Of a stretch of 64,000 bases of DNA, positions 53,929-62,430 are shown in pieces. This stretch comes from Asticcacaulis currens (GTDB lineage: Bacteria; Pseudomonadota; Alphaproteobacteria; Caulobacterales; Caulobacteraceae). Below the pieces are notes generated by a model. The model saw nothing but the letters and a program-made list of their open reading frames with translations, was not told where the DNA came from and did not search any database. Made by a program: the position numbers and the translations under genes. Every line of letters starts with the position of its first letter. Position 1 is the first letter of the stretch. Location of the stretch: NCBI RefSeq assembly GCF_028550395.1, contig NZ_JAQQKW010000006.1, positions 186,001-250,000 of the forward strand. The letters run 5' to 3'.

Positions 53929-53955
53929 CATGGGGGAAACGCAGTTTCCCCCATG
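53929..53955 (+). promoter_or_regulatory. Perfect 12-bp hairpin between sufT and sufA
   Basis: CATGGGGGAAAC and GTTTCCCCCATG around GCA, five bases after the sufT stop and 37 before sufA. There is no T-run, so partial termination, mRNA stabilisation or processing is more likely than a full stop. Confidence 0.6.
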
Positions 53956-53992
53956 TACCCCTTCCGTAAGAGTAAAGGCCGCAGAGATAGCT

Positions 53993-54391
53993 ATGGATAT
54001 TCAGCCTGTTATCACGCCTCGTCCCCGTCGGCCGCGTCCGGCCATCGTGTCGCTGACCGATGCGGCGGCGGCGCAGGTGAAGGCCATTATGGCGCGCGCT
54101 GATAAACCCTATGTCGGCCTGCGCGTGGGCGTCAAACAGGGGGGCTGCGCCGGGCAGGAATATGTGCTGAGCTATGCCGAAGCGGCCGATCCGCTGGACG
54201 AGGTGGTCACCGACAAGGAGGTGACCATACTGATCGAACCCAAGGCTGTGCTGTATCTGGTCGGCACGGTCATTGACTATGAGACGACGAAGCTGGCGTC
54301 GAAGTTCGTGTTTAACAACCCGAACGAGACGGATGCCTGTGGCTGCGGCGAGAGTGTAACGATCAAGCCCGCAGCCACGCACTCTGACTAA
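53993..54391 (+). CDS. sufA: A-type iron-sulfur carrier protein (SufA/IscA family)
   Basis: 132 residues from ATG 53993; upstream frame is spurious. HesB/IscA fold with the three metal-binding Cys in GVKQGGCAGQEY near residue 48 and DACGCGESV near 118. The N-terminal 20 residues (PRPRRPRP) are an unusual basic extension. Carries assembled clusters to target proteins. Last gene of the suf operon, set off from sufT by 68 bases containing the hairpin. Confidence 0.94.
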   Translation: MDIQPVITPRPRRPRPAIVSLTDAAAAQVKAIMARADKPYVGLRVGVKQGGCAGQEYVLSYAEAADPLDEVVTDKEVTILIEPKAVLYLVGTVIDYETTKLASKFVFNNPNETDACGCGESVTIKPAATHSD

Positions 54392-54418
54392 ATATTGGCT
54401 GCGGCGAGCGTGTACGGA

Positions 54419-54841
54419 TCAGGCGCGCAGCGCCTGAGGCACGAATTCGACCTCATCGCTGCGACCCGTCAGCCAGTCGAGCGCCTCATCCGCCGTATAG
54501 AAGTTACGCATCGTGTCCTTGGGGAAAGAGGCGTAGTCCTGCTGGATATACACCTCTTCCACCGCGTCATGCGTTACAAAGGCGACCCGGCGGCCTTCGG
54601 TCACGTGACGTGTCCACTCGGCCCAGGTGCGGGCAAAGCGCTGGCGGTCCTCGTCTTCCATATGTCCCGTATAGCGGCGAAAATCGATCAGGCGGTCATA
54701 ACGCCACGGTTCGCCGATTTCGGCATAGGCTTCGAGAAAGCGGTCGCACAGCTCGGCGCTCGGGATAGGGCCAAAGACGCGGGCAATAAGGATGGAATAG
54801 TTTTCATCCAGATAAACACTGAGGCGGTATTTTTGCGACAT
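54419..54841 (-). CDS. Uncharacterised STAS/SpoIIAA-like small protein
   Basis: About 140 residues from ATG 54841 (MSQKYRLSVYLDENYSILIARVFGPI). Predicted alternating strands and helices with LCDRFLEAYAEIGEPWRYDRLIDFRRYTG, RRVAFVTHD and FYTADEALDWLTG. The pattern resembles SpoIIAA-like (DUF7793-type STAS-fold) proteins of unknown role. It is a paralogue of the next gene (54936-55328): YDRLIDFR / YDRILDMR, RVAFVTHD / RLALISND, and DEALDWLTG / DEAIEWLAT align in order. Cytosolic. Confidence 0.75.
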   Translation of the reverse strand: MSQKYRLSVYLDENYSILIARVFGPIPSAELCDRFLEAYAEIGEPWRYDRLIDFRRYTGHMEDEDRQRFARTWAEWTRHVTEGRRVAFVTHDAVEEVYIQQDYASFPKDTMRNFYTADEALDWLTGRSDEVEFVPQALRA

Positions 54842-54935
54842 GGGTAAGCAGGGACTTTGTGATTGCCAACCCATTCTACGCGTCAATACTTAAGAACCAC
54901 TTAGCTTAAGCGTGAAACGTTGTTTCGGTAACGGG

Positions 54936-55328
54936 TTACGGTTGTGGAGTCGCCAGCCATTCGATGGCTTCATCACGACGGTCGAACAACTGGATATAGG
55001 CATGGGGGAAGGCGTCACCCAGCGCATTCATGCGCGCCCGGTCGAAGGGATCATTGGAAATCAGGGCCAGACGGCGGCGCGGGGGCGGTGGGGTGCCGGC
55101 CACCTGCGCCAGCCATACAGAGACCTTTAGCAGGTCCTGAAATTCCACCACGCCCTGCGCTGAGCGCATATCCAGTATCCGGTCATAGGTCCAGGGACGC
55201 TCGACCTGCTGATAAACCGCGATCAGGGCGTCGGCGAAACCCTCGCTGGTATAGTCTCCGCGCGCCGTCACCAGCAGTATATGCCTGTCGGGGTCAATGA
55301 GATGGGAGAGGCGAAGAGGGCGCGGCAC
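54936..55328 (-). CDS. Uncharacterised STAS/SpoIIAA-like small protein, paralogue
   Basis: About 130 residues from GTG 55328, which has GTAAGG at good spacing; a TTG 21 bases upstream is less likely. IDPDRHILLVTARGDYTSEGFADALIAVYQQVERPWTYDRILDMR and RRLALISNDPFDRARMNALGD, ending DEAIEWLATPQP, align with the protein encoded at 54419-54841, so a tandem duplication that diverged is likely. Function unknown; no catalytic residues are evident. Confidence 0.75.
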   Translation of the reverse strand: MPRPLRLSHLIDPDRHILLVTARGDYTSEGFADALIAVYQQVERPWTYDRILDMRSAQGVVEFQDLLKVSVWLAQVAGTPPPPRRRLALISNDPFDRARMNALGDAFPHAYIQLFDRRDEAIEWLATPQP

Positions 55329-55406
55329 AACTGACCTTACAGAACACAAGGATAAGGTCTTTGTGTCTAGCAGGGCTTTATTAAAAAACGCTTGTATTTC
55401 CGTTGT

Positions 55407-56165
55407 CTATGCCGGAATTGCTCCTTCGTTGACAAGGATGGACGCTTCCACCGGGCCGCCTGTGGCTTCGGCGATCAGTTCCTGCGTGCGACCTTCGATG
55501 CGTGCCTGCAAAAGGGCCATGAACTGCGCCTTGTCGAGGCCGGGGTCGATGGGGTCCAGAAACTCCAGCACGGCGGTCCCCGCGGTCTTTTGATAGCGCG
55601 TTTCCTGCCAGAACAGGCCCAGATTGGTGGCGACGGGCACGACGGGACGGTTGAAATTCCGGTACATGTGCCACACGCCTGAGCGATAGCGGCGGTAGGT
55701 GCCCGGCGCATTGAGGTGGCCTTCGGGATAGATGAGGATGTGGCGGCCATCGCGGTCGGCTTCGGCGGAACGCTGGCTGAGATTGCGCCGCGCTTCGTGC
55801 CCGCCGCAATTATTGACGACAATCGCGCCCAGCTTGCGCAGCAGCGTCCCCATCAGGGGGAATTTTTCCAGATGGTCACCGGTAACGAAGGCCACGTCTT
55901 CAAACTGCGAATAGAGACAAAAGCCGTCGCCCCAAGACTGGTGCTTGGCGGCGAAAATGACCGGCGTATCGGGGACCAGGTGACGGCCGCGGACCTCAAG
56001 TCGGATACCGGCCAGCGCACGCATGGCCCACACCATGCGGCGCGTGTAGCGCTGCACCACCCACAGGACGGGCTTGCGTCCGGGCAGGAGCGACAGGCCA
56101 ATGGCCATCAGGCTGTAGGCAATGGAGAAGGTCCAGTAGGCGATGGAAAACGCGAAGGCGCGCAT
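55407..56165 (-). CDS. plsC: 1-acyl-sn-glycerol-3-phosphate acyltransferase family (PlsC-like)
   Basis: 252 residues from ATG 56165, preceded by GTGGA. N-terminal membrane helix (FSIAYWTFSIAYSLMAIGLSLL), then the acyltransferase motifs: AAKHQSWGDGF (H-x4-D, block I), VAFVTGDHLEKFPLMG (block II), LIYPEGHLNAPG (P-E-G, block III) and VVPVATNLGLFW (block IV). It would add the second acyl chain to lysophosphatidic acid in phospholipid synthesis, at the inner membrane. A 21-base palindrome sits about 55 bases upstream. Confidence 0.88.
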   Translation of the reverse strand: MRAFAFSIAYWTFSIAYSLMAIGLSLLPGRKPVLWVVQRYTRRMVWAMRALAGIRLEVRGRHLVPDTPVIFAAKHQSWGDGFCLYSQFEDVAFVTGDHLEKFPLMGTLLRKLGAIVVNNCGGHEARRNLSQRSAEADRDGRHILIYPEGHLNAPGTYRRYRSGVWHMYRNFNRPVVPVATNLGLFWQETRYQKTAGTAVLEFLDPIDPGLDKAQFMALLQARIEGRTQELIAEATGGPVEASILVNEGAIPA

Positions 56166-56220
56166 GAGACTATCCACGAAAAAGGGGCTTGATCAACGGA
56201 TCACGCCCCCTTGTCGCATA

Positions 56221-56241
56221 AATTTGAACAATGTTCAAATT
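56221..56241. promoter_or_regulatory. 21-bp perfect palindrome, candidate TetR-type operator
   Basis: AATTTGAACA-A-TGTTCAAATT; overlaps a TATAAT -10 box (minus strand, 56244-56239) driving the acyltransferase gene. TGAACA-N-TGTTCA cores are common for TetR-type repressors of lipid genes; the regulator is not in the window. Confidence 0.6.
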
Positions 56242-56261
56242 ATATTTTTGACCTTGATAAC

Positions 56262-57320
56262 TCAGGCAGCGTCGATGGCTTTCAGGGCCGAGGCCGCGCA
56301 GGTCACCATGTTGCGGCCGCCATTCTTCGACTGATAAAGGGCCTTGTCGGCGCGGTCGAGAAGGTCATAGGCGTCTTCGCCGTAGTCGCGTTCGGCAATG
56401 CCGACCGAAATGGTGATGGTCCCGAGGTCTTCGTTGGTCGAGCGGCGTTTCAGGACGCGCGAAGCGATTTCCTGCCGCGCCTCGTTGAGCAGGCGCTCCA
56501 CCGAGGCAATGGTTTCGTTGGGGAAGATCATGGCAAATTCTTCACCGCCATAACGCGCGGCCATACGCGGCGCGCGCCCGATCCGCGACAGGACCGAGGC
56601 GACGTAACGCAGCACCTGATCCCCCGTCTGGTGACCCCAGGTGTCGTTGAAGCGTTTGAAATGGTCGATATCGAGCACGGCCAGCGTGATATTCTTGCCT
56701 TCGTCGCTGTCGCAATGGCGCTCCAGCGCCTCATCGAACGACTTGCGGTTGGCCAGATTGGTCAGGGCGTCGGTCATGGCTTCCAGACGTACCTGATCGA
56801 GGTGCTTGCGCAGGCGCGCCACTTCTCGTGAGGATTCGCTCAGGCGAACTTCGAAATGCGCATGTTGGCTCAGGATTTGCGAGGTCGCATCGGTCAGGCG
56901 CCCGACAAGCTGGCGCAGACGCTGGGCATCGGAGTCGCCGTCAAAGCTGCTGCGCGCGCCTTCCAGCGTCTCGTTATAGTCTTTCTGGGCCTTCTGGGCT
57001 TCGTTGATGACTTCACTGACCGAAGCCAGTTCGCGCGTCAGGCGCAGACCAGCGTCGCGCACCTCATCATTGAGCTTAAGGCGGGAAATGAATTTGGACG
57101 CGAGGCTTTCGGAGATTTCTTCGGTGATTTTTTCGCCCGAACCGATCAGGCGGTGAATTTCCTGCGCCAGAGCCGAGTTGGGATCGCCCGCGACATAGAG
57201 CCAGATTTCGTAATTAAGTGGCGTCGGCCAAACCCCGTGCAGTTCCATCAGCCGAATGGCCTCCATGGCCAGACTATAGGCATTGGAACTGCGAACGCTC
57301 ACTTCTATGTCGTTGCTCAT
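56262..57320 (-). CDS. dgcB: GGDEF-domain diguanylate cyclase, DgcB-like
   Basis: 352 residues, soluble. The N-terminal part (1-190) starts with LMELHGVWPTPLNYEIWLYVAGDP, a motif common in cytosolic cyclases, followed by a coiled coil. GGDEF domain from about 195: DALTNLANRKSFDEALERH, LAVLDIDHFKRFNDTWGHQTGDQVLRYVA, and active-site AARYGGEEFAMIFP near 275. The site upstream of GGEEF reads RAPR, not RxxD, so the product-inhibition site is missing. It makes c-di-GMP from two GTP. Naming as DgcB, which promotes holdfast and stalk traits in Caulobacter, rests on its N-terminus and neighbourhood. Ribosome-binding site AGGAAG. Confidence 0.9.
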   Translation of the reverse strand: MSNDIEVSVRSSNAYSLAMEAIRLMELHGVWPTPLNYEIWLYVAGDPNSALAQEIHRLIGSGEKITEEISESLASKFISRLKLNDEVRDAGLRLTRELASVSEVINEAQKAQKDYNETLEGARSSFDGDSDAQRLRQLVGRLTDATSQILSQHAHFEVRLSESSREVARLRKHLDQVRLEAMTDALTNLANRKSFDEALERHCDSDEGKNITLAVLDIDHFKRFNDTWGHQTGDQVLRYVASVLSRIGRAPRMAARYGGEEFAMIFPNETIASVERLLNEARQEIASRVLKRRSTNEDLGTITISVGIAERDYGEDAYDLLDRADKALYQSKNGGRNMVTCAASALKAIDAA

Positions 57321-57421
57321 AAAGGCTTCCTCGTGTCACGAATCGGGTGACGAAGGACAGCCTAAGCTAATTTCTCTGACAGGCGGTTAACGCCGGAAGT
57401 TATTTTCGCTTACCCGTGATC

Positions 57422-58927
57422 TCAGCGGTAGGCGCTGCGCAGCATAAAGGCGGGGACATGGCCGCCAAATCCCTGACCTTCCGGTCCTCTGGGCAGGCTG
57501 TCTTCGTTGTCTTTCAACGGGAAATCGTCCTCGGCGGCCCGGGCGCGCGGGGCAGGGCTTTCTGTTGCCGATGACTTGCGGCGGCGCGTTTTTTTCTCCG
57601 GGAGCGGAGCGGGTTCGGCGGCGGCAACCTCCGGTTCGATGGCTTCGACCGTTACCTCTGCCGGGGCATCGCTCTTGCGGCCGCGTTCACGCCGCGGGCG
57701 TGCCGAACGATCGCGCTCACCCCGTTCGCCGCGACCCCTCGCCGGTTTTTCCCTGTCCGGACGGGCATCGGCCAGAGGCCCCCAATCGACGTCCAGTTCA
57801 AGTGCGTTAGGCTCTTTCTTGATGAGCTTCAACACCTTGTCGTAGTTCTTCTCGTCATTGGGCGCGAGGATGAGATAGGCTTCGCCCGTGCGTCCGGCGC
57901 GGCCTGTGCGCCCGATACGGTGCACATAGTCGTCGGCGTGATGCGGCACATCGAAGTTGAAGACGTGGCTGACGCTGGGGATATCCAGCCCGCGCGCCGC
58001 GACGTCCGAGGCCACCAGCAGTTTCAGCTCACCGCTGCGGAAGGCATCGAGCGTCTTCATGCGCAGGGACTGATCCAGGTCGCCGTGGATTGGGGCCGCG
58101 TTAAAGCCGTGTACCGACAGCGACTTGGCGACGATATCGACATCGGTCTTGCGGTTGCAGAAGACGATGCCGTTATTGATCTCCAACTGGCCGATCAGGG
58201 TGCGCAGGGCCAGACGCTTGGCCTTGGCCAGCAGTTTGGAGTCGCCCGCCGGCACGCGATAGACGTACTGGGTGATGTTCTCGTTGGTGGTCGCAGGGCG
58301 CGAGACTTCGATGCGTACCGGGTTCTTCAGAAACTGCTCGGTCAGGCGCGTGATTTCCGGCGGCATGGTCGCCGAGAAGAACAGGGTCTGGCGCGACGGC
58401 GGCGTCAGCTTGAAGATGCGCTCGATATCGGGGATGAAGCCCATGTCCAGCATGCGGTCAGCTTCGTCAACGACCATCAGTTGCACGCCGTTGAGCATCA
58501 CCTTGGACCGTTCGAACAGGTCGAGCAGGCGGCCCGGCGTGGCGATCAGCACATCGACGCCCTTGTCCAGCTTGGCCACCTGATCGGCCATGGAGACACC
58601 GCCAATCAGCAGGGCCCAGTTCAGCTTGCAATATTTGGCATATTTCTCAAAGGCTTCGGCCACCTGATCGGCCAGTTCACGCGTCGGGGCCAGCACGATG
58701 GCGCGCGGCATACGGGCGCGCGAACGGCCCGAAGCGAGCTTTTCGATCATCGGCAGGGTGAAGGCCGCCGTCTTGCCGGTGCCCGTCTGCGCAATCCCCA
58801 GTACGTCCAGTCCGATCAGGGCAATAGGAATGGCCTGTTCCTGAATGGCGGTCGGCGTATCATAGCCGGTATCGGCCACGGCTTTCAGGATATCGGGGTT
58901 CAGGCCTAGATCGGTAAATTTGGTCAT
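57422..58927 (-). CDS. rhlE: DEAD-box ATP-dependent RNA helicase, RhlE type
   Basis: 501 residues. Motif Q GYDTPTAIQEQAIP, motif I AQTGTGKTAAF, Ia APTRELADQ, II VDEADRMLDMG, III FFSATMPPE, V ARGLDIPSVSHV, VI HRIGRTGRAGRTG, within residues 1-350. The C-terminal 130 residues are Arg-rich and disordered (RGRGERGERDRSARPRRERG), typical of RhlE proteins that unwind rRNA precursors or act in the degradosome. Cytoplasmic. Ends in AFMLRSAYR. Confidence 0.94.
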   Translation of the reverse strand: MTKFTDLGLNPDILKAVADTGYDTPTAIQEQAIPIALIGLDVLGIAQTGTGKTAAFTLPMIEKLASGRSRARMPRAIVLAPTRELADQVAEAFEKYAKYCKLNWALLIGGVSMADQVAKLDKGVDVLIATPGRLLDLFERSKVMLNGVQLMVVDEADRMLDMGFIPDIERIFKLTPPSRQTLFFSATMPPEITRLTEQFLKNPVRIEVSRPATTNENITQYVYRVPAGDSKLLAKAKRLALRTLIGQLEINNGIVFCNRKTDVDIVAKSLSVHGFNAAPIHGDLDQSLRMKTLDAFRSGELKLLVASDVAARGLDIPSVSHVFNFDVPHHADDYVHRIGRTGRAGRTGEAYLILAPNDEKNYDKVLKLIKKEPNALELDVDWGPLADARPDREKPARGRGERGERDRSARPRRERGRKSDAPAEVTVEAIEPEVAAAEPAPLPEKKTRRRKSSATESPAPRARAAEDDFPLKDNEDSLPRGPEGQGFGGHVPAFMLRSAYR

Positions 58928-59080
58928 TCAGCTTTGAAGGGTTGCCGTTTCGGACAGTCGCAGGAAAAAATCAGCCGCCACGTAAGCGCGGACACGGCGA
59001 TAAATACGCCGGTAAAGGCTTTGCGGCCTCTAGTATCAGATTTTACATAAAAGGACAGAGATTTATTGCGTTGTGGCGTC

Positions 59081-61177
59081 TCAGACGTCCAGATCATCGC
59101 CGACAAATTCGGCGTTTTGCTGAATGTACTTGAAGCGCAGTTCCGGTTTACGGCCCATCAGAGTCTCGACCAGGTCCTCGATATCGCTCTCGTTCTCCGG
59201 CAGGGTGACACGCGCCAGGGTCCGCGTTTTCGGGTCCATGGTCGTTTCCTTGAGTTGTGCCGGCATCATCTCGCCCAGACCCTTGAAGCGGCCGATTTCG
59301 GGCTTCTTGCCCTTGAACTCTTTTTCAAGGATTTCAAGTCGGTGCGCATCGTCCTTGGCATAGATGATCTTGGTGCCGTGGCTGATGCGGTACAGCGGCG
59401 GCATGGCCAGATAGAGGTGACCATTGCGGATCATCGACGGCATGGTGCGGTAGAAATAGGTGATCAGCAGCGAGGCGATGTGGGCCCCGTCCACATCGGC
59501 GTCGGTCATGATCACCACACGCTCGTAGCGCAGATCGTCTTCCTTGAAGCGCGCGCCCGGCTGTACGCCCAGAGCCAGCCCGAGATCGGACAGTTCCTGA
59601 TTGGACTTGGCCTTGTCGGCGGTCGCCGAGGCGATATTGAGGATCTTGCCGCGCAGGGGCAGGATAGCCTGCGTATTGCGGTTACGCGCCTGCTTGGCGG
59701 AGCCACCAGCCGAGTCGCCTTCGACGATGAACAACTCGGTGCCAGTGGCGTCCTGACGCGCACAATCGGCCAGCTTGCCCGGCAGACGCAGCTTGCGCGT
59801 GGCGGAGGCGCGCTGCACCTCTTTATCCTTGCGCTTTTTCAGGCGGTCCTCGGCGCGTTCGACAACGAACTGCAACAGGCGATCGGCCTGTTTGGGCGAA
59901 CTGATCAGCCAGTGGTCGAACGGATCGGCCAGCGCCTTTTCGACCAGGCGCTGGGCTTCGCTGGACGACAGGCGGTCCTTGGTCTGGCCCTGAAACTCAG
60001 GGTTCTTGATGAAGACCGAGATGACCACGCCGGCTTGCGCCACCACGTCTTCGGCAGTGATGATGCCGCCGCGCTTGTCGCCGGTCATGTCGGCATAGGC
60101 CTTCAGCGAGCGGGTGAGCGCGGCGCGCAGGCCCGCCTCATGCGTACCGCCGTCGGGCGTCGGGATGGTGTTGCAATAGGACTGGGTAAAGCCGTCAAAT
60201 TCGCCGAAACCGGCCCCTGACCAGGTGACGGCCCACTCCACGGCCCCGGCTTCACCTTGCCGTTCCACGCGGCCTGAGAAGATGTCGGTGACGGTTTCGG
60301 TCTCCTGCACCCGCTCGGCCAGATAATCGGCCAGACCGTTGGGGAAGTAGAACCTGTCTTCGGGCGGGGTGTGATCGGTGATCTGGCTGGGGTCGCACTT
60401 CCAGTGAATCTGCACGCCGCGGAACAGATAGGCTTTCGCTTTCGCCATGCGGTACAGGCGCGCCGGTTTAAAGTGCGCGCCGACGCCGAAAATCTCTTCA
60501 TCCGGCTTGAAGCGTTCGCGGGTGCCGCGCTTCTTCGACGGCGCGATCTGCTGAATGGGGCCCTGACTGAGGCCGCGCGAAAAGACCTGCTGCCATTCAA
60601 ACCCGTCGCGCCACACCGTCACTTCGAGGCGCTCGGACAGGGCGTTCACCACCGAGACGCCGACACCGTGCAGACCGCCGGAGGTCTCATAGGCCTTGCC
60701 GGAGAACTTACCGCCGGAGTGCAGGACGGTCATGACCACTTCCAGCGCCGACTTGCCGGGGTATTTGGGGTGCAGATCGACGGGGATGCCGCGACCATCA
60801 TCGCGTACCGACAAATAGCCTTCGGCGTCCAGCTCGACCCAGATGGCCTTGGCATGACCGGCGACGGCCTCGTCCATGGCGTTGTCGAGCACTTCGGCGA
60901 ACAGATGGTGCATCGCCTTTTCGTCGGTGCCGCCGATATACATGCCCGGACGCTTACGCACGGGCTCCAGCCCTTCAAGCACCTCGATCGCTTCCGCGCC
61001 ATAGCCTTCGGCGGTCATGGCCGAGGGCTTGGCACCCGGCGTAGCCACCGGTTGCGCCGCCTTGACGGGTTCAGGCTTGGCCGGGGCCGGTTTGGCCGCA
61101 GGCGAAGAGGCAGCGTCTGGTTGAGGCACGGGGGCGTCACCGCCGAACAGGGAAGGTTGGGGAGGCGTAGTGGACAT
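59081..61177 (-). CDS. parE: DNA topoisomerase IV subunit B
   Basis: 698 residues from ATG 61177. Pro/Ala-rich N-terminal tail (1-55), then the GHKL ATPase (EVLDNAMDEAVAGHAKAIWVE, GRGIPVDLHPKYP, TSGGLHGVGVSVVNALS), transducer domain, and Toprim domain with EGDSAGGSAKQARNRNTQAILPLRGKILNI and TDADVDGAHI. ParE-type length and the absence of the GyrB insertion argue for topoisomerase IV, which with ParC unlinks daughter chromosomes. parC is not in the window. GyrB cannot be fully excluded by eye but is less likely. Confidence 0.92.
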   Translation of the reverse strand: MSTTPPQPSLFGGDAPVPQPDAASSPAAKPAPAKPEPVKAAQPVATPGAKPSAMTAEGYGAEAIEVLEGLEPVRKRPGMYIGGTDEKAMHHLFAEVLDNAMDEAVAGHAKAIWVELDAEGYLSVRDDGRGIPVDLHPKYPGKSALEVVMTVLHSGGKFSGKAYETSGGLHGVGVSVVNALSERLEVTVWRDGFEWQQVFSRGLSQGPIQQIAPSKKRGTRERFKPDEEIFGVGAHFKPARLYRMAKAKAYLFRGVQIHWKCDPSQITDHTPPEDRFYFPNGLADYLAERVQETETVTDIFSGRVERQGEAGAVEWAVTWSGAGFGEFDGFTQSYCNTIPTPDGGTHEAGLRAALTRSLKAYADMTGDKRGGIITAEDVVAQAGVVISVFIKNPEFQGQTKDRLSSSEAQRLVEKALADPFDHWLISSPKQADRLLQFVVERAEDRLKKRKDKEVQRASATRKLRLPGKLADCARQDATGTELFIVEGDSAGGSAKQARNRNTQAILPLRGKILNIASATADKAKSNQELSDLGLALGVQPGARFKEDDLRYERVVIMTDADVDGAHIASLLITYFYRTMPSMIRNGHLYLAMPPLYRISHGTKIIYAKDDAHRLEILEKEFKGKKPEIGRFKGLGEMMPAQLKETTMDPKTRTLARVTLPENESDIEDLVETLMGRKPELRFKYIQQNAEFVGDDLDV

Positions 61178-61247
61178 GCGCGTACTGTGGACCGATTCGG
61201 TGAAATTCCATCCGTCCGGCAAGGGTGGACGTGAACAATCCATAAAC

Positions 61248-61280
61248 AAAAAGGCCGCAAACCCCAAGGGGCTTGCGGCC
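61248..61280 (-). terminator. Intrinsic terminator of the porin gene
   Basis: Minus strand: GGCCGCAAGCCCC-TT-GGGGTTTGCGGCC with one internal mismatch, followed by T5. Lies after the stop at 61308 and before parE. Confidence 0.85.
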
Positions 61281-61307
61281 GATTTCTGTGGCTTAATGCC
61301 TGGTGGC

Positions 61308-62015
61308 TTAGAACGCCGCCTTGAGGGTCAGGGCAACCTGTTCCTTCATGTTATTACGGCCGTCAGCGTTCCAGCCCAGGGGATGGTCGCCGGTGTCCCA
61401 GTAACGCAGGTCGAGCGACAGATTTTCGGACAGGGCGTAACCGACGCCGACATTCCAGGTCGTGTAGCTGTCATAGGCCTTTTCCTTCGGCGTACCGGCA
61501 TAGGCGGTGAAGGAGCCTTCTTGCTTACCAAAAGCGCCCGAAACCGACCATTTGTCGGTCAGCGGATAGGCCGCGTTCAGTTCATAGTAGGGGTTTTCCA
61601 GCGTTTCCCAGTTGGTGTAGAGGGTGGCACCAATCGAGCCCTTGCCCATCGGGTGGGTGAAGCCGGCCTTCAGTTCACCGAAGTTCAGCGAGTCTTCATC
61701 GGGGTAGGAATAGTAGATGGCACCGAAGTCAAACGCCCAGTTGCCGACGGTCGGCTTCAGGCCGGCGTACAGATCGACTTCCAGCGAAGCGTCCGAACCA
61801 AAATCGACGTTCGACGCCCAGGTGCCGGCGTAGAAGGTCCCGTTGGTGTAGTCGATGCCGCCCTGAACAGCCGCATCCTTGCTCGACTGGGAGATGCCGC
61901 GCCAGACATAGTTGTTGGTGGCGGCGATGTTGTAGCTGAAAGCGCCTTCGGCGGAAGCGGCGCCAGCGACCAGAGCAGTTGCGGCGATCGTGGCGGCGAG
62001 GAGGAACTTCTTCAT
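61308..62015 (-). CDS. TorF family putative outer membrane porin
   Basis: 235 residues with a clean Sec signal peptide (KKFLLAATIAATALVAGAASAEG). Mature part is beta-barrel-like with alternating aromatic residues: NYVWRGISQSSKDAAVQGGIDYTNGTFYAGTWASNVDFGSD is the signature N-terminus of TorF/TIGR02001 proteins; it ends with a barrel strand VALTLKAAF carrying a C-terminal Phe. Role in uptake is presumed. AGGATA ribosome-binding site. An unusual inverted repeat lies in its promoter (62056-62112). Confidence 0.9.
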   Translation of the reverse strand: MKKFLLAATIAATALVAGAASAEGAFSYNIAATNNYVWRGISQSSKDAAVQGGIDYTNGTFYAGTWASNVDFGSDASLEVDLYAGLKPTVGNWAFDFGAIYYSYPDEDSLNFGELKAGFTHPMGKGSIGATLYTNWETLENPYYELNAAYPLTDKWSVSGAFGKQEGSFTAYAGTPKEKAYDSYTTWNVGVGYALSENLSLDLRYWDTGDHPLGWNADGRNNMKEQVALTLKAAF

Positions 62016-62042
62016 GATCTGTATCCTGTATTATGGTTCAGA

Positions 62043-62112
62043 TTATATCGACCACAGTACGCAACTGCGGCGTAAATCGAAGTTCAATGTAGCAATTTTT
62101 ACGTTGCGTACT
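62043..62112 (-). promoter_or_regulatory. Promoter of the porin gene with a 10-bp inverted repeat pair
   Basis: TATAAT on the minus strand (62048-62043) lies 28 bases before the ATG. AGTACGCAAC (62056-62065) and GTTGCGTACT (62103-62112) are perfect inverted copies 37 bases apart; CGTAAA and TTTACG just inside extend the symmetry. The near copy falls between the -35 and -10 positions. Confidence 0.5.
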
Positions 62113-62115
62113 ACC

Positions 62116-62374
62116 CCCCGCTGAAGGTTTGAGCGGTCTTGATGTAAAATTGTCACGAATTCCTAATGCGACGTTCACAATTGCCAAGTGAATATAATTC
62201 ATTGTTTTAAAATAAAAAATCCCAAAATTTTAGCCTGAATCCAAACCTTTGTGTTGCCAATGTGGCGGGCATATCTTGCGCTGCAACGTTACTTTTTCGC
62301 CGCAGCGCGCAAAAAGCGAATCGCGTTCTCACCACAAGCCGTCTGAGCGAGCGCATAGTGCCTGACATCCACGC
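62116..62374. other. AT-rich gap between porin and amtB genes
   Basis: No plausible gene. Visible are a stretch of A/T-rich sequence (about 62190-62235) and a GCGCTGC...GCAGCGC inverted pair (about 62280-62310). Nothing else could be supported. Confidence 0.5.
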
Positions 62375-62402
62375 AAAAAAATAGGGTGCCTTTCGGCACC
62401 CC
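62375..62402 (-). terminator. Intrinsic terminator of amtB
   Basis: Minus strand: GGGTGCC-GAAA-GGCACCC followed by T7. GAAA tetraloop and long T-run; stop codon of amtB is 29 bases upstream. Confidence 0.9.
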
Positions 62403-62430
62403 ATCTGTAAGCGTACTGAAGTTCTGATGG

